This document shows positions 23,048 through 35,471 of a DNA stretch of 64,000 nt, one piece after another (position 1 is the first letter of the stretch; each line of letters opens with the position of its first letter). The DNA comes from Sphaerosporella brunnea. Taxonomy: Eukaryota; Ascomycota; Pezizomycetes; Pezizales; Pyronemataceae. The stretch covers positions 59,645-123,644 of the forward strand of contig VXIS01000118.1 of assembly GCA_008704415.1 (NCBI GenBank), read 5' to 3'. Made by a program: the position numbers and the translations under genes. Below the pieces are notes generated by a model, which was given only the letters and a program-made list of their open reading frames with translations, did no database searches and was not told the DNA's origin.

Positions 23048-23875
23048 TTACATAGTCATTGAACACTCTAGAAGCGTTAATCTAGTCCGCCTGGCCCCAC
23101 AGTTGAGCGAGGCCACGGAGAAAGGCCGGTATCTGTATCCATTAGAGATCACTAGAAAGGTTCGCCCAATGCCGGGGTCCTTCCGCAACTCCGCTTCCCG
23201 GTTTTGCAGCATCTTGATAATTTTCGCAGGCTCCTTGTTCCAACACTCGGTATGGAGTTTGTTCTGAATCAAGCGAAGCTCCACATCCCAATCACCGCTT
23301 TCTGGTATGCCGTGGACGAGGTAAAAGACATGCTCTTTGACTCCAATCGAGTCGTTGGCCTCAGAACCGAGCTTGTACTGGTCCAGTAGATCTTGGATTT
23401 TCGCAATATACGCATCGATGGATCCACAGTCCTCAAGCTTGGTTGCTGTCAAATCGTTTCGGACATAGTACTGGCCTCTCTGTAGCTCTTCAACGTAATC
23501 ACGCTTGACGGCATCCCAGAGATCAGCCGGACGCTCAATGTCCATGTAGTTTGACTGAATACTCTCCTCGAGGGACTGGGAAATCAACCGCAACGCCTCC
23601 CAAACACGAAACGTATAATCGGTGAACGCTTGAGTTGCGGCTGCGCCACCACTGCCAGTGCCAGGAATTGGTTTTCCATCCTCATCAAGTTCCGCTGAAA
23701 TAGCTTTAGTAGGACCAGCAGGAGGAACCTCTGTGCGATCAACAATCCCTTGGCATCGCTCGCGATTGAGCTGTATCTTCATGTTGTATGCCCAGGCCTT
23801 ATAGTTCTTCCCATCAAACGTCTTGACTGTTGACCATCCGGTCGCTTTAGGTCTCGTATCGATTGTGATGGTGGA
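23048..23875 (-). pseudogene. Copia-type retrotransposon gag remnant
   Basis: Gag packages the element RNA into virus-like particles. The open frame runs from just after a TAG at 23876-23878 down to the stop at 23048. It opens with a FDGKNYKAWAYNM segment, the usual start of Copia Gag, followed by LWDAVKRDYVEELQRGQYY and helical Gag blocks up to KIIKMLQNREAELRKD. No initiating ATG precedes the conserved start; the first in-frame ATG is at 23782, inside the domain. The zinc knuckle, protease, integrase and reverse transcriptase are missing, and the last 35 codons look unrelated. A primer site and LTR lie upstream in the correct order. Confidence 0.85.
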
Positions 23876-24028
23876 CTAGGCGGGGTTCGCGCAACTTAAG
23901 AGAGGTTGTCGATAGGTGAGAGTCGTCGATAGGTAAAGAAAAAACTGATTGTTCGCAACGTGTTATCCACGTACTAAAAGAGATGAAGAAGATGGGCAGA
24001 ACAGTCGATTTCCTCAAGCGTTGAAAAC

Positions 24029-24044
24029 GCGAGGGCTCATAACC
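24029..24044 (-). other. Copia primer-binding site, half-tRNA type
   Basis: On the minus strand GGTTATGAGCCC directly follows the LTR end. It is complementary to the anticodon-arm region of eukaryotic initiator tRNA-Met (GGGCTCATAACC), not to a tRNA 3' end. This is the cleaved half-tRNA priming known for Drosophila copia and relatives. The second Copia relic at 61326 has the same site. Confidence 0.8.
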
Positions 24045-24253
24045 TGTAGGAGTGACGGCACCAACGAGGGAAAGCGATGTGGTAGTAACGATGAAGATGT
24101 GAGTTATGTGCGTCAGATTAAGAGACGGAACCCCTTCCTGAGCCTATCTATCCCCAAACAAAGAAATGAACCCTAACAGCGTCTTAGACCCGCACAAGAC
24201 ACAGGAACCATCAATCACACAGCTGCCGGAGGCAGAGCCTCCTCCACCCAACA
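24045..24253 (-). repeat. Copia LTR (5' LTR of the gag relic)
   Basis: On the minus strand it starts TGTTGGGTGGAGG at 24253 and ends CTCCTACA at 24045, so it has the TG...CA ends of an LTR and is 209 bp. It abuts the primer site. The LTR at 50645-50854 shares the start TGTTGGGTGGAG and the length of 210 bp but differs inside. No partner LTR is left on the other side of the gag relic. Confidence 0.75.
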
Positions 24254-24639
24254 CGGCGGAGCGGAAATGCTGATGATTTACTTACAAATCTCGCGACTTC
24301 GACGCGCTTTAACCCAGAAAATAGAGGTCGGAAGAGAGGCGGATGAATATGGCTGACGTTATGCGCACAAATCCAAAGATTTCGAAACCTATCGAGCGTG
24401 GCAGAAGAGCCTCGTGAACACTACGACCGCAGGGCTGCAGTATTGCGACTTCTTTTCCTACCCCAATGATATGACCACCGCCAGATTGCAGGGAGGGTGC
24501 GGAGATTTGCCGGTGCTCATCGCCCACAATTCGCGTGGTTCTTCAGCGCGAGTCTACACTGGGATCGCATTTTCTTGCGCGCGCTATAAGGTGTGCGGCT
24601 CATGTTTCTTTCCTTGATGTATGTGTCAGCAAAAAACTT
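24254..24639. other. Short intergenic stretch, nothing recognised
   Basis: Only frames under 75 codons, with no motif recognised. Confidence 0.4.
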
Positions 24640-24818
24640 CAGATGCCTGCCGGGCCCGCCGGGGGCCGGGTACTTCAGTGCCTGGCGGGTGCCGGTGGGC
24701 GCCTGGGTCTTGATCCAAAAAGCCTGGTCCAAACGGGCCGTGATTTCAAAAACCCGTTTCAATCAGTCCGTTTCAGGCGGCGCTCAAAGCCGGACTGGCC
24801 GGACTTTTGACACCCCTG
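24640..24818 (+). mobile_element. Diverged right-end fragment related to hAT-like family C
   Basis: The block GCCTGGCGGGTGCCGGTGGGCGCCTGG, then TGATCCAAAAAGCCTGGTCC, AACGGGCC and AAGCCGGACTGGCCGG follow the same order as in 240-415, with clear divergence. It ends CTTTTGACACCCCTG, the reverse complement of the classic hAT start CAGGGGTG. The left part of the element is absent. Confidence 0.6.
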
Positions 24819-26484
24819 CACAATGCAGTCTGAAGCAACGGCGCGTGTGATCGTTGGATATCGATTTCTCTGGGATACTTCCCACATGTGATTTCCACGA
24901 GATTATGATACAACGTGACTGTAAATGGTCTTGTTTCTTTCCCGTCAGCCGACTCCTGGTGTCACGCAATAGTGATCATAAAATAGTCACCAGCGCTCTC
25001 AGCACCATCCGGGTACGTAACGGCGTCACCGTGCCGTCTCAATCCTTGCTTGACATCGCTCCTCAAGGCCACTGTGAGCAATGGCTGGTCGTTCCTGCTG
25101 TTCTTTCAACCAGGGTGGACTTGTAGAACATCGTAAAGCTGGCTGGTCAGGTTGCATAGCGATGTTCTGTCAATGCGCATATCAATCCAAATGCTCGTGG
25201 CATACAAAACCAATCCTGAGCGAGGAAGCGTCGCGGTTCAAATCGGCAGGTTCATTGGGCAGTTACCTCGCTTCCCGAGGGGCTACAAGCCCAGCAAGGT
25301 TGGCGATTGAGACGGCGCAGACACTGCGTTACTTCCCCGGATGTTCCTCAGAGCTGCTTAGCGCAACGTCCGCTGAGCTCGTCTAGAAGCCTTGCGTAGC
25401 CTCGTCTTCTCCATGTGCACTGCGCGATGGTTGATGGTTCTCTGACACTCTTCGTCGCTTTATTCATGGTCCTTTGGGGCTCCGCGCGTCAAGTCCAGGA
25501 GTGGGCCAATCAGGCGGGGTTGACTGGGTCGCGAGGTTTGGGGTTGAGGTAGGCACGGGTGCGCTCGGTATTTGCCCAGACTTCGCGCGAAAGTTGTGGG
25601 GCATCTCACTCCATCTACACAGCGTGAGTCATAAATCATGCGAACACGAGTGTGTTCGAGCTGGCTCGGCTTGTGTGCAACCCTACCCCCTGATTGGTAC
25701 GCTCCTGAATGTTTGCTCCCATCAGCACTGGAATTAGGGAGGGAAGGTGAAGGCTGCTGGTGCCGTCGGTGCAAACGCCGAGTTGAGCACTCGAGACATC
25801 CCGGAAAACCGCACAGCAAATTCCTCGGCGTGGGTCTGGGTTCACACCATCGCGCAGCTTGTCGGCTTCCAAGAGCCTTTTTGCGAGAAGTGTTTCTCCA
25901 CCGCGAGTGAATCCAACTGCGGGGTAGTGCACGATTCTCGTTGACAAATAGCTGCACGCTGTGACGGAAAGGAAGGCCATAGGCCATGGTGTTCAGGCAG
26001 GTCATGCTTGCTCCAATCTAAATTCATCGTGCGTTTTTGGAAGAGTTCAGATACATGGATGGATTTGTCCTTCTTTCCGTGAGGTGGAATAAAGCGCAAG
26101 ATTCGGCATGGTGACGGGGTGTGTTCTCAAAACGCGATGCTCCTCTTCTTCTCAATTTCACCGATAGTTAGCAAGATGCACTTTACGTACCTCCTGCTTG
26201 GTTTGAATGACCCGCTGGTTTGCTACGTGAGGCCTGATGTTTTGTATCATATGCCATTCGCAGAGCTGGTGATAAATGGAACTCCACGTAGGATTTTGAA
26301 GCACGGCCTTCCCTGGTCAGATATCAATACGCGCCCGTCGTGCTGGTGTTTGCATAAAAAACCAGTTTACCTAGCTGAGTTAGGATAAACGTAAAGTCTT
26401 CCTCCACTTCAAGTCGTATAAACCTCAATGCCACCGTAAAGGTCTTCATATGAGTGTAGGATAGAAGCTATATGATTCCGGAAC
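24819..26484. other. Intergenic stretch with unassigned frames and one SINE-like scrap
   Basis: At 24991-25027 the sequence resembles 60459-60495 (CAGCGC...GACCATCCGGGTAAGTAACGG), the body of a SINE-like unit. The longest frames are on the minus strand at 25460-26005 (181 codons) and 25636-25980 (114 codons from an ATG). They overlap each other and have no motif I recognise. Confidence 0.4.
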
Positions 26485-26969
26485 ACCGTCTACCGGTATT
26501 TGTGTGTCGTGCCGTTTCCCTCGTCGCCGAGGACGTATTCATGTGTCGGACTCATTTCTGCGAGGCAAATTTAGCAAGGAATACCCAGCTGACCGCCGGT
26601 CACGCAATTGATAGACAACGGTAGACCTATCAGTGCGCAATTTGACCCTGGTGAGCTCGTATCTTGACGTAGGAGCCGGAATATTCCAGCGGAGATGCAA
26701 TCACTGGTGGTTTTTGGGTTGAATGATTGCAGGTGGTTGGGGACGTCGTCCAGGGGTTCTTGTGTTATTTAAAACATTGGTAGATAGTTCGGGTGCCTGG
26801 AGTCCCCGGTGGACGCCTGCATGTCATGCAACCTATCCGGCGCCCGTGGGCACCTAGATCGCGGTCCAAGATGTCCAGTACAAACGGGCCTCCATTTGAA
26901 AAGCCCGTTGAATGGAAACGGGTTCACACCTCGCCGAAAGTCGGACTGGCTGGTCTATTGGCAGCCCTG
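26485..26969 (+). mobile_element. hAT-like family C, copy 3 (left end missing)
   Basis: It matches copies 1 and 2 from the CGTCTAC...TTTGTGTGTCGTGCCGTTTCC block to the closing GGTCTATTGGCAGCCCTG. The left 200 bp present in copy 2 are absent. No transposase coding and no target duplication are visible. Confidence 0.72.
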
Positions 26970-28245
26970 GGAGCAGTGATACGCTGGGCATCAGGCAGCC
27001 GTTGACGCTGCGCCAGGAGTCGGAGCATTCTGAATAACGAAGGAAACGAGAGCCAAGGAAGGAAAGGGGGCGAAGAAACAGGGAGCGAACCAGTATACAG
27101 GTTAAGTAAAAACAATATATATCATTATATCGTTGGCCTGCGTTGGACGCCGGCGACGAAGAGGGACGGCAAACGCTGTTCAAAAGTGGAATCAGTATCA
27201 TCAGTGAATGGTATCGATTCAGGGGCTATCAACGGCGACTTCCATGTGGTATATGCCGGGGTACACATCCTTTTGCCGAAAATCACAAACGTTCACAATG
27301 CCTGAATCCCACGATCTACCGCACCCTTGCTCACTCAGTCCTCGATGATATCCCAACCGGAGCGGACATACGGTGTTTCAACAACATCAACGACACTCTC
27401 GTACATCGTCATCGGGCATCGTCTCGCACGATTGCTCCAGCAAAGAGTACGGTGTTATATTCCTAAAAACTGCCTGTAGGATATACACAACAGTATTCAG
27501 GATTATCTGATCGCCTCCTCGATCGATAATTTTGACGCGCTGTGCCCCCCCCCCCCCATGCAGACAAAGTCGGAACGATAAATATCAGTAGCAAGGCCGT
27601 TCGCGGCGTCCTTGGTCTTTGCATTTGGCCATGACACACGACAGTGACCCGAGCATCTGTCGGCGATCGCCATCCCTTTTGGCGTCCATTATAAAGAACC
27701 AGGAGCATAATGAAAGGGTGGTTTCGAGATAGGTGACGGGTTCGTGACGATGGATCCGATTCCGACCGCTGTAGCGCGCCATAGGTTGGCGTCGGTATAG
27801 GCGTCAGCGAATTGGGTTGACTAGGTGCGCGGGTGGATTGGCAGGCGCCGTGGAAGTTGGACTTTGAAGTTGTTACTGCCGACCAAATTGCGTACACCCT
27901 GAGATGTTTGAAAAGGTTCAGTGTGGGTGGCGCCCCCGCGCCCATGGAGCAATTTGTCATGCTAGATTCATCGTATGACGCCACGCCCACACCGAGCGTT
28001 AGGGAATTGACTGAAGCCACCACAGGGGCGCGCTCGTTGTTTGTATGTCCACCCCAGAATGGGGGCGGGTGGAAGATCACTGTCAGCTGTAGTCTCTGAG
28101 GGTTGATACCGACAACGTACCTGGTATTGATCATGCAAACTGCGGCCTCCGCAGCTCTGCCACATCGAAATAGTCAAAGTTGGAAGAACGAAAGACTCTC
28201 CTTGCAGAGAGAGAAGGCTGTGGTGGGCGAATGCTCTGTCCATGA
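26970..28245. other. Intergenic stretch with a C13 run
   Basis: No gene recognised. A run of 13 C (27545-27557) lies within a 223-codon minus frame at 27463-28134 that has no known motif; its length cannot be trusted across the run. Other frames are short. Confidence 0.4.
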
Positions 28246-28623
28246 TCAATAGAAAGCGGCGGCAGCAGCAGCAGAGAACCGACGAAACCGGGAGGTATTT
28301 GTTACGGATTTAGACAATATCTTGGTGCGAAACTGAATCGGCAAGCCCGTCAAGGTAAAAAGCTCAGCGATTTGGGTATGTCTGTTCTGTTCCTCTTCCT
28401 AGTCTTCTGTATCCTCATTGTGGTCATCCTCCTGATGCTAACTAACCCCGCAGATACGAGTGACCAGGAACCCACAACCCCAGTGGCGATTCGATTTCGC
28501 TCACAACCTGTGCGATTGCGATTTCGCATCGTGACACCCGCCGCCCCAAGAACAACAGTCCCGACAAACCAATCTGCAAGGAGCCCGAAAAAATATCGCA
28601 AAACGAAACGACGCAGGGAATAG
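28246..28623 (+). CDS. Partial spliced gene, arginine-rich product
   Basis: A frame open from a TGA just before 28246 reaches a GTATGT donor at 28376. After removal of the 78-base intron (28376-28453) it continues in phase through DTSDQEPTTPVAIRFRSQ to a lysine/arginine-rich end (KKYRKTKRRRE) and a TAG. The upstream exon contains ICYGFRQYLGAKLNRQ. No ATG lies in this exon, so an upstream exon or a lost start is needed. No domain is recognised. The unspliced frame that starts at 28372 and looks like a membrane segment is translation of the T-rich intron. Confidence 0.45.
   Translation, partial: SIESGGSSSREPTKPGGICYGFRQYLGAKLNRQARQGKKLSDLGMSVLFLFLVFCILIVVILLMLTNPADTSDQEPTTPVAIRFRSQPVRLRFRIVTPAAPRTTVPTNQSARSPKKYRKTKRRRE
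28376..28453 (+). other. Spliceosomal intron
   Basis: Donor GTATGT, branch-point-like GCTAAC at 28437-28442 with a second CTAAC right after it, and acceptor CCGCAG ending at 28453. It keeps a continuous frame across the junction. All three signals are close to fungal consensus. Confidence 0.65.
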
Positions 28624-29690
28624 AAAGGCCCGCGCACGCTGCCTGCGCAGAGGATGGCGTCAGCTCTCCCAAAAAAGGAAATCGAGAGCGCAAAAAAAGA
28701 CTGTAGCTTTGCTGGAAGCTGTGGTTGTTGGCGCGCTGGAAATGCGGATCCTAGGGAGGTGTTAATCGTGATATCGAATGAAAGGAGGAAGGACGCACTT
28801 ATTCTGAAGATGCGCTTCACCGTTACTTTTCAACGGGCGAGAATTTGCTCGCAGCCACTAAGTGATTGGTCGGCGACGCAGGAAACCGCGCGAGATCAGT
28901 TTACAATCCTTCTGAAACCCCGAGTGTCGTCATAGTTCCCCCCCATTTGCGTTGCTCACGCAACGTTGGTTTCTAGGACTTCGTGACCTACGTTTTTCCG
29001 GCTCCCAGCGATCCCATGACTTGAGGCTTTTGCTCAAGACGCAAGGTATTCGCTACAGGCCGGCACCCGCTTCAAAACAATCGAGCGGCGAATCGGGCAT
29101 AGTCAAGCCTTTGTGCATGTGCGATCAGAATACAGTCCCACCGCTTCAAGAATGGAGTTCCTGGTCCACGTTCTCCGTCGGAGAAGCGTCCGATAGTTGC
29201 TGCTGTTGGCGTCGCCTGTGATGTCCTGCTCTGAGGGGTGGCTACATTGGCGGCGCAACAGGGCGTCCGGAGACGATGAGAGTATCTCAACTTCTGTTTG
29301 GCTCCCCAGCCTTCGAGCAGCTTTCGGTCGTTCCCCAAAGGGGCATGTCATACGTGCCACTGGCCCGAGTTCAGGTGTATTGACGGCCGCCCCCGCAAGA
29401 ACATCAGGCTCATCCAACCACTGCAATTGAGCCCTGGAAAAAAAAGGAGGGCGCGAACAACTCATGAAAGTGACAAAAAGACACAAGCCCCCAACCCGAA
29501 CAAAGGGAGGCCGCCGGTGGTGTCCAGTGTGGTGTAGTTGGCGCGCACGAAATGCAGATCCCCTGGATTTAAACAGAACATTGTGAACCGATTCGGCCCA
29601 CAACGACTTGTCGGGTGAACAGATTGATCTTTCCCCACGGGATGCAATCGGCCGTTCAATGCGAGGTGTGTCCATGATTGGCCCGAATTT
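28624..29690. other. Intergenic stretch, no gene recognised
   Basis: Competing frames occur, the longest 190 codons (minus, 29103-29675), without known motifs. Two copies of a GTTGGCGCGC-GAAATGC-GATCC motif lie at 28727-28752 and 29537-29562. Confidence 0.4.
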
Positions 29691-30343
29691 TCAATCTTTT
29701 CGTACATGCATCTTGAGTGGTGAAGCAAGGAGTGAGGACAGTCTTACAGTGTCTCCACCGCCCCACCGCTCGTTCATTATGTTAGTAAACCCTAAGGTCA
29801 CTACGATGGATCCTTCAATGTACCCTCTCAACACTTCGCCATCAAATGAACCACGTCGCATATCGACTGAACCAGCTGGATTACGTGCTGTTTTCTCGCC
29901 TGTCCGTGTCGGCATGAATACCCACGCGCTGCCGATTTCCAAGTATGATTGAAACCACCGGCAGAGCGACGCACATTGAGGCAAAACTGAGAGATTTACG
30001 TATTGTTCATCATGCACCGGAGCCGGGCTTGGGTATTACGCTTGAGAGGCGTAACGGCAGGCCTCTTAACCAAAATGATATCGACCAAGGCTCCCACTGC
30101 TGCTGGCAAAGTTAGGATATAGTTGCACTGGGATTTTGGTTTGCTACGGATTACCGGTATGGCACAGCCTGCAGGTTCTGCAGGGCTCGCCGAGAAAGAT
30201 GATGGGTCGTCGACGGTGGGGTGCAGCCATCCGAACAGGTGCCTGCCGTAGATATAGCCATTCGTCATGCGGCAGCCAAGCCACCTCCCGCCGCCATTCG
30301 GTATTGTAATTATGGTTGATGGGGACCTCCGGGTGTTTTTCAC
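29691..30343 (-). CDS. Hypothetical gene in two overlapping frames
   Basis: Two minus-strand frames abut. The first (29996-30343) has ITIPNGGGRWLGCRMTNGY and a hydrophobic stretch YILTLPAAVGALVDIILV. The second (29691-30017) starts at an ATG and contains YIEGSIVVTLGFTNIM. Both have protein-like composition and could be one gene joined by an intron or broken by a frameshift. The first lacks an ATG. I do not recognise the family. Confidence 0.28.
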
Positions 30344-31782
30344 TCTCGCTAATGAAGAGGATTCATATATATGAGTAAATATATCCTCCCGTCCTCCTGG
30401 AGGGACAAGAGAGTTCTGAGGACCTGCACCTTGCCTAGGTGCGCGGGGGATAGGTGTCTTTTATGGTGCAGCGTAAAGATACTGAGATTGTTTGCGCGTG
30501 GCCAATAACCACAAATAAGAGAATCCATTCTGCCTGCCAGCTTGCACTGCTCTCTCTTCTCTGCCGATAGAATGGTCCACGCCGCCTAACGACCCAAGGA
30601 TTGATCATTCGGTGGCTACAAACATTGGTTACCTCATAAAGCGTGGAATAGCTCGTTCGGCGTGTATCCTGTGGAAACAGTATAGTTCCGGCAAAAGTCT
30701 CAACACAAAGCCTTCATACGATGGCGGTGCACAATTTTGTGTACTTCCTAGCCACTCGATGTGGTTTTAGAAAGACAGACCCATTCTCAGACTCAGACTT
30801 TACATACCTGCGGCGGTGGAGAAATTTTCTGCACCGGTCTTCCAACAATAGGGGTGAAAAGCGGTACACCCTCAATCACACCAAGGGCCGAACACACATC
30901 CAGACGATCCTTTTGCGGTGAACGCAGGTTGGCCCATGTTTATCCAGCTCAAGCTATTCGAGGTACCTACGTCTTTGCTTGTGGGCAACCCTTGCCGCAG
31001 AGAAAGTCGGTGGCCTGCCACTCTTGATGATGTTTTCTCATCCAGATCTCATGTAGTGCCCTATTCCACTCGCAGAGTCAACGCATGGCGATTATTCATT
31101 TTCACGCTGTCAAACTCCATATTCAGGCAGGTACAGGTCACAGAAAAGGTACATTTCTACTCTGTTTTGCCAGCCTCATCCCACATCCTCTTTGCATATC
31201 GCCATCCTGTAATAGTTTTGCTGAATCATGACAGTGGCGTGCAGTTGACCGTAATGTTTCTTGTTGCACACAATGTTACGCCGTCCGAGTCTGCAGCGGC
31301 GGAGCTCAGTCAAGGTCCTCCATTTTGAGTTGCAGACAATTTCTTGGGGAGCGTTGTTGGTGGGTCGTTGGCGCTCTCAGGTACGCCTGGGATGGGAATC
31401 CTGACTGGGTGATGTCTGCTTTACCTCACAATGACGGTCGTAGCCTGTGACGTCGTGACTATCGCCCTGTCACGGCCGGTGGGTGACTGGCATTCGACAT
31501 CCCTACACCGGCCTCTCTTACATCGTTGGATATTAGCACAAGTGCGTTCCAGTCTCTTGGGCACTGCATGGTGATGAAATCATGTCGGGCAGTGTTTCTC
31601 TTCAATAGAGCGTTCCTGTTACCCCTCACTAGCTTCCCGTTCAGTGTATTCCATTTCTGGTGCCGGTCGGTAGGCGCCAGCAGCAACATTCTTCGGAAAT
31701 GCCAATTCGTACTGAGAACAGCTGTGGAGTTGCAACCCGACGTTTCAGTCCTGTTTCGGGGACATGGAGATATGTCCTCATC
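30344..31782. other. Intergenic stretch, no gene recognised
   Basis: Several plus-strand frames of 66-136 codons lie at 30721-31328 without a motif or an obvious joining intron. They could be parts of one unrecognised gene. Confidence 0.35.
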
Positions 31783-31790
31783 TTACAGAG

Positions 31791-32591
31791 TAGTGATGGA
31801 CACGAGCCGGCTAGACTGGAGCCAGAGGGTAGGCTCGAGCCAGCTCGACAAATTTCCCGGCTCGGCTCGTGAGCTCGAGCCGGGCCGCACGCTCACCCGC
31901 CGCAACCTCACCAGATATACCCGAAATGGTCACACTTTCTCCAGCTGCCACCTGTACATCATCAGGGTCGTCATGACCCCACTTTTCCAACGGTTTGACT
32001 TCGGTTTGCTTTAGCCACTGCTTAAGCAGCAATATGGTGCTGCTTGACTCCTCCAAGAGACGGACTCCAGCAGCACCTTAGAAAGTATCTTGGTCACAGG
32101 CATTAACGCGAGTTCCACAAGGTTTTATGATGGGGTTTACCCCATTATCCGCTCAGTTTCTTGTAGAACGCCTGCATAACTTCATCTTCGGCATCAGGAG
32201 GAGCATTGTTTTGATTATCGTAGCCGGAGCCACTGCCAGGTACCGTCAACATCGTGAGGTTGTCGTTGTCCTGGCCGCGCGCTGGGTGGGTGTTGTTGAC
32301 GCTCGAACGGATTGGACGGCGCGCACGACGGTAGGAAGGAAGGTAGCAAGCGGTTTTTCTATTTGGTTCAATATGTAGAACGTTCGGGGAGGCAAGCCCT
32401 TCCCGCCTAACGACCAACCACTCCGCCCTTACGTCGCTCCGCTCCACATAAGGCACTCCGTGCCGCAACGGGTGTTGGAGAAGGTGCAATATGACGGGTT
32501 GATGCGGCGCTTGGAGCCAACAAAATTCTGAGTAAAAGCTCGAGCGCACACTCACTGTTGCTCGAGCCGGCTCGGCTCGTGTCCATCACTA
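31791..32591 (-). mobile_element. hAT deletion derivative, family A (copy A2), with exact 8-bp target duplication
   Basis: Both ends carry the perfect 18-bp inverted repeat TAGTGATGGACACGAGCC. TTACAGAG flanks it on both sides (31783-31790 and 32592-32599). The minus strand keeps two transposase scraps. One near the 5' end has DEVMQAFYKKLSG. The other (31811-32056) has ILLLKQWLKQTEVKPLEKW, which corresponds to the hAT C-terminal tail seen at 11525-11755. The middle is deleted. Subterminal GGCTCGAGCC motifs are repeated at both ends. It is the same family as 43070-43939 in opposite orientation. Confidence 0.95.
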
Positions 32592-32599
32592 TTACAGAG

Positions 32600-35032
32600 G
32601 GTATTGGCAGAGGCAGTGGGGAACAGCCTGTCCACCACCGTGCTTTACGTCAAAAGCGCGGACAAAACTTCGGTTTGAGACGCAGGATCATAGCGTCAGT
32701 CCCTCCTGCCTGCCCGTTTCACCCGAGTGCTGCGTCAAGTGGGTATATAACGTTCAGGATGCGTTCTCTGGTCAGCTAGTTGCCGCTTGGATGGGCTTCG
32801 TGGCGTTTGGACTGCTGTTGATTCAGGTATCAGTCTCAAAATGCGTGATCTGGACCACGAAGCTGCCAATCCGGCATTAGTGATACGGTCTACTGGCCTG
32901 CCGTTCGAATGCCGCCAGGGACATTGCTGCCGCCGCAACCAACACGTTATCACTGACATGCCGCAGGAAATCCGGCAGTCTCACTGCAGCCATCAATCCG
33001 AAGGCATCACACGTATTTTCCATTGGATACACGGTTTCCCTTGCCGATGCCACGCCAAAATCCGTGCGGTCGCTGTATGTTGGTTCGACACCAGGTGATA
33101 GATTACTTTTTCGGAATGTAGATTGTCATTCCCCTGATAATGGGTTTCGTGGCAACCGCTTGCGCGCCGACCGATAGACACGGTTGTCAGTAGCCAGCAA
33201 GCTGGGCTGGGCTTCAAATGGCTGCCTTGGCCGCCGGGCTGGGCTATTTGAGCTGCAGCCATCCAACGGCTGCAGCCGGCTTCTTCACGGGGCGACGTGG
33301 AGAGTTTGCTACTGCGGATAGATGGCATTCGCGTTGAAAATAGAACGAACCCTCCCTGATTGCATACACAAAAAAAAAAAAAAAAAAATAGCGGGCCGGT
33401 GTAAAAGGCAGATTAAGAGAGAATGCGGGCAGGCGGAAAAAAAGAAAGAGTAAGAAACAGTGCGGGCTGGAAAAGAAACGTTCAACCATGTTGCGGTCTA
33501 CTATTCATGCTCCGCATTCCAGTGATGTTGGCAGGCGCATGCTTCGATAATATCCGGAAGAAGGCTGGCCCGGCAGTCAGAAATGGTATACTTGGTCTGG
33601 CTGAAAACTCCTCCCTCTTCAGCGCTCATGGCATTGACGATGAAAATCTCCCTAGGCATGATGAATAAATGGGAATAGACCTCACGCTTCGCTTTCCAAA
33701 AAGTGAACATATCGTCGATGGAATCATCTGAGGGCACCATTTTTCATATTCATCTGAGACAACTGGAGGTGCTGCTGGCGACGGGACTAAAGAATTGCTG
33801 CTTCTGCAGGAACGGGTCCCTCTTGTAGAACCAATGAGATTATCGCAGATGCAGCGATGCGGATGGATGGTAATGGCCACGACGGTGGGACGGTAGTGTG
33901 GAAAGGAATTTGCATCACGCAGGAATGTGACTGTGGACGGCATTCACCGCGGGAACGCGATGTTGATTGCAATACAGACCACACAGGGAAGAGAATGCGG
34001 ATGGGGATGTGGATGGGGAATTGGATCGAGGATGGGATGTGAATCTCGGCAGGATGGATGGGAATCACTACCGCAACGGGATATGCATTCTGTCTCTGCA
34101 ATCATAACTGCCAAAATTTGTTCCGCAAACGCAATGCTCTTTGAGATTTGATCCGGGCCACGTGTTTTCTCGGAATACCAATATATCACTAGTGATGAAC
34201 ACTCCCTTGGAAGATTATCTGATAACCGCAGTTACGTGCTGCGATACTCATGTATCATCACTAGAGATGAGCTTCATACATCTTCACTCGATATCTTATC
34301 AGCCACGTTTGTAACTATCGCCCAATATCACGACATCGCGATGAATCAGCACTCGTAATGTGAAGAGCATGATAAGATCAGAGATCGTAAAGCTGGGCAA
34401 AATGACAGCGTCCGCAAGTACGACGTAACTGTGGGCGTCGTCCTTTTCAGACTTTGTAATGCAGCGTTGCGTCGACGTCATGGAACCATGTACCGAAGTA
34501 GCAGAAAACTGTTTGCCTACGTGTTGTACGGCATTCACACGGTTGTTAGGGGATAGATTAGAGAAGGGGCCGAGTGCTTGGTAGTGAGCCTGCCAGGGAG
34601 GCAGACCTACGGGGGATTAGCCCCCGAGGACAGCAATTACGATCATACTATCTTCAATCCTTCGCTCGAGGTATTCCCTCGTAGAACACTACGCCGCTCC
34701 ATGAATCGGCATCTTGGGCCGCGCCTTGCAAACAGCGTGTCTTGCAGCGTGGAGCTCCAACGCCCGAGACTAGAAAGCCCAATTGGGGTTCATCGTCGGC
34801 AGCGTTCGAGTAGCATCGCTGAGTTGACGACTATGTGCGAGTCGGCGTACGTGGTACGGGGTTTAATACAGAGTGCTCAGTTGGTTGAGTTACCCTGATG
34901 ACTGAACCCTGATAAGCTTGACCCACGCGTGCCTCTGCTCGACAAACTGAAATCTGTCACGTCATCAACGCGATACACCGCCGCACGACCAAAGCGACCC
35001 AAAGCGACCCAAAGCGCCTTCCACCTTTCGAT
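32600..35032. other. Intergenic stretch with scraps of repeats
   Basis: No gene recognised. About 33176-33282 resembles the AGCCCGGC-rich ends of family D (GTTGTCAGTAGCCAGC). A run of 19 A lies at 33370-33388. A GGATGGGAAT-type low-complexity tract lies at about 33990-34070. At 34190-34263 short ends TAGTGATGA face each other without a target duplication. Confidence 0.4.
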
Positions 35033-35471
35033 GGCCGAACCAAGCAACACTTCGCCTACGATGACCGAACCAAGCACCACTGCGCGCGCGGTGCGTGCAT
35101 CATACGACAATGCGTTTTGCCCCTTGAAAGACGAGCTCCAAATGCAGCTAATCGCGTTCTTCGTTTTCACGATCAAAACTGAAGGAACGGTGAGAACGCG
35201 CGCCGCTCGCATGCAGCATCGTGGAGCCTACGACTCCCTGGCGACTCGTGCGGCGTACATATACGGCCTTGTTTTCCACTGCATCGAAATCGCCAGCGGG
35301 CGCATCCCCGAGAGGGTGGGCACATGGACTGACGAAATCCACCATGGTTTTGCAGACATCTTGCAATGGCTGGAGCTAGTGTGGGAGTGGGATCAGCGGG
35401 CATTTCAGGCGGTGCAGCTGGAGGAGGTGGAGGATGCTGAGTCGTCGGTGGAGGAAGAGAGCGGCTTGTGA
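35033..35471 (+). CDS. Hypothetical small protein, about 145 aa
   Basis: I start at the ATG at 35033 (TTTCGATGGCC), although the frame is open further upstream. The N-terminus holds two tandem units, MAEPSNTSP and MTEPSTTAR, from a 30-bp DNA duplication. The middle (ELQMQLIAFFVFTIKTEG, AAYIYGLVFHCIEIASG) is helical and partly hydrophobic. It contains WTDEIHHGFADILQWLELVWEWD and ends in an acidic tail. There is no intron and no domain I recognise. The composition is protein-like and no competing frame is as long. Confidence 0.5.

Noticed and set aside
28372..28623. 83-aa frame that looks like a single-pass membrane protein with a basic tail
   Set aside because: Its hydrophobic segment is the translation of a T-rich stretch with donor, branch point and acceptor signals at 28376-28453; splicing gives a better continuous frame.
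34182..34271. 74-bp segment with TAGTGATGA ends resembling a minimal hAT
   Set aside because: Flanks do not match (TATATCAC against GAGATGAG) and the ends agree over only nine bases.
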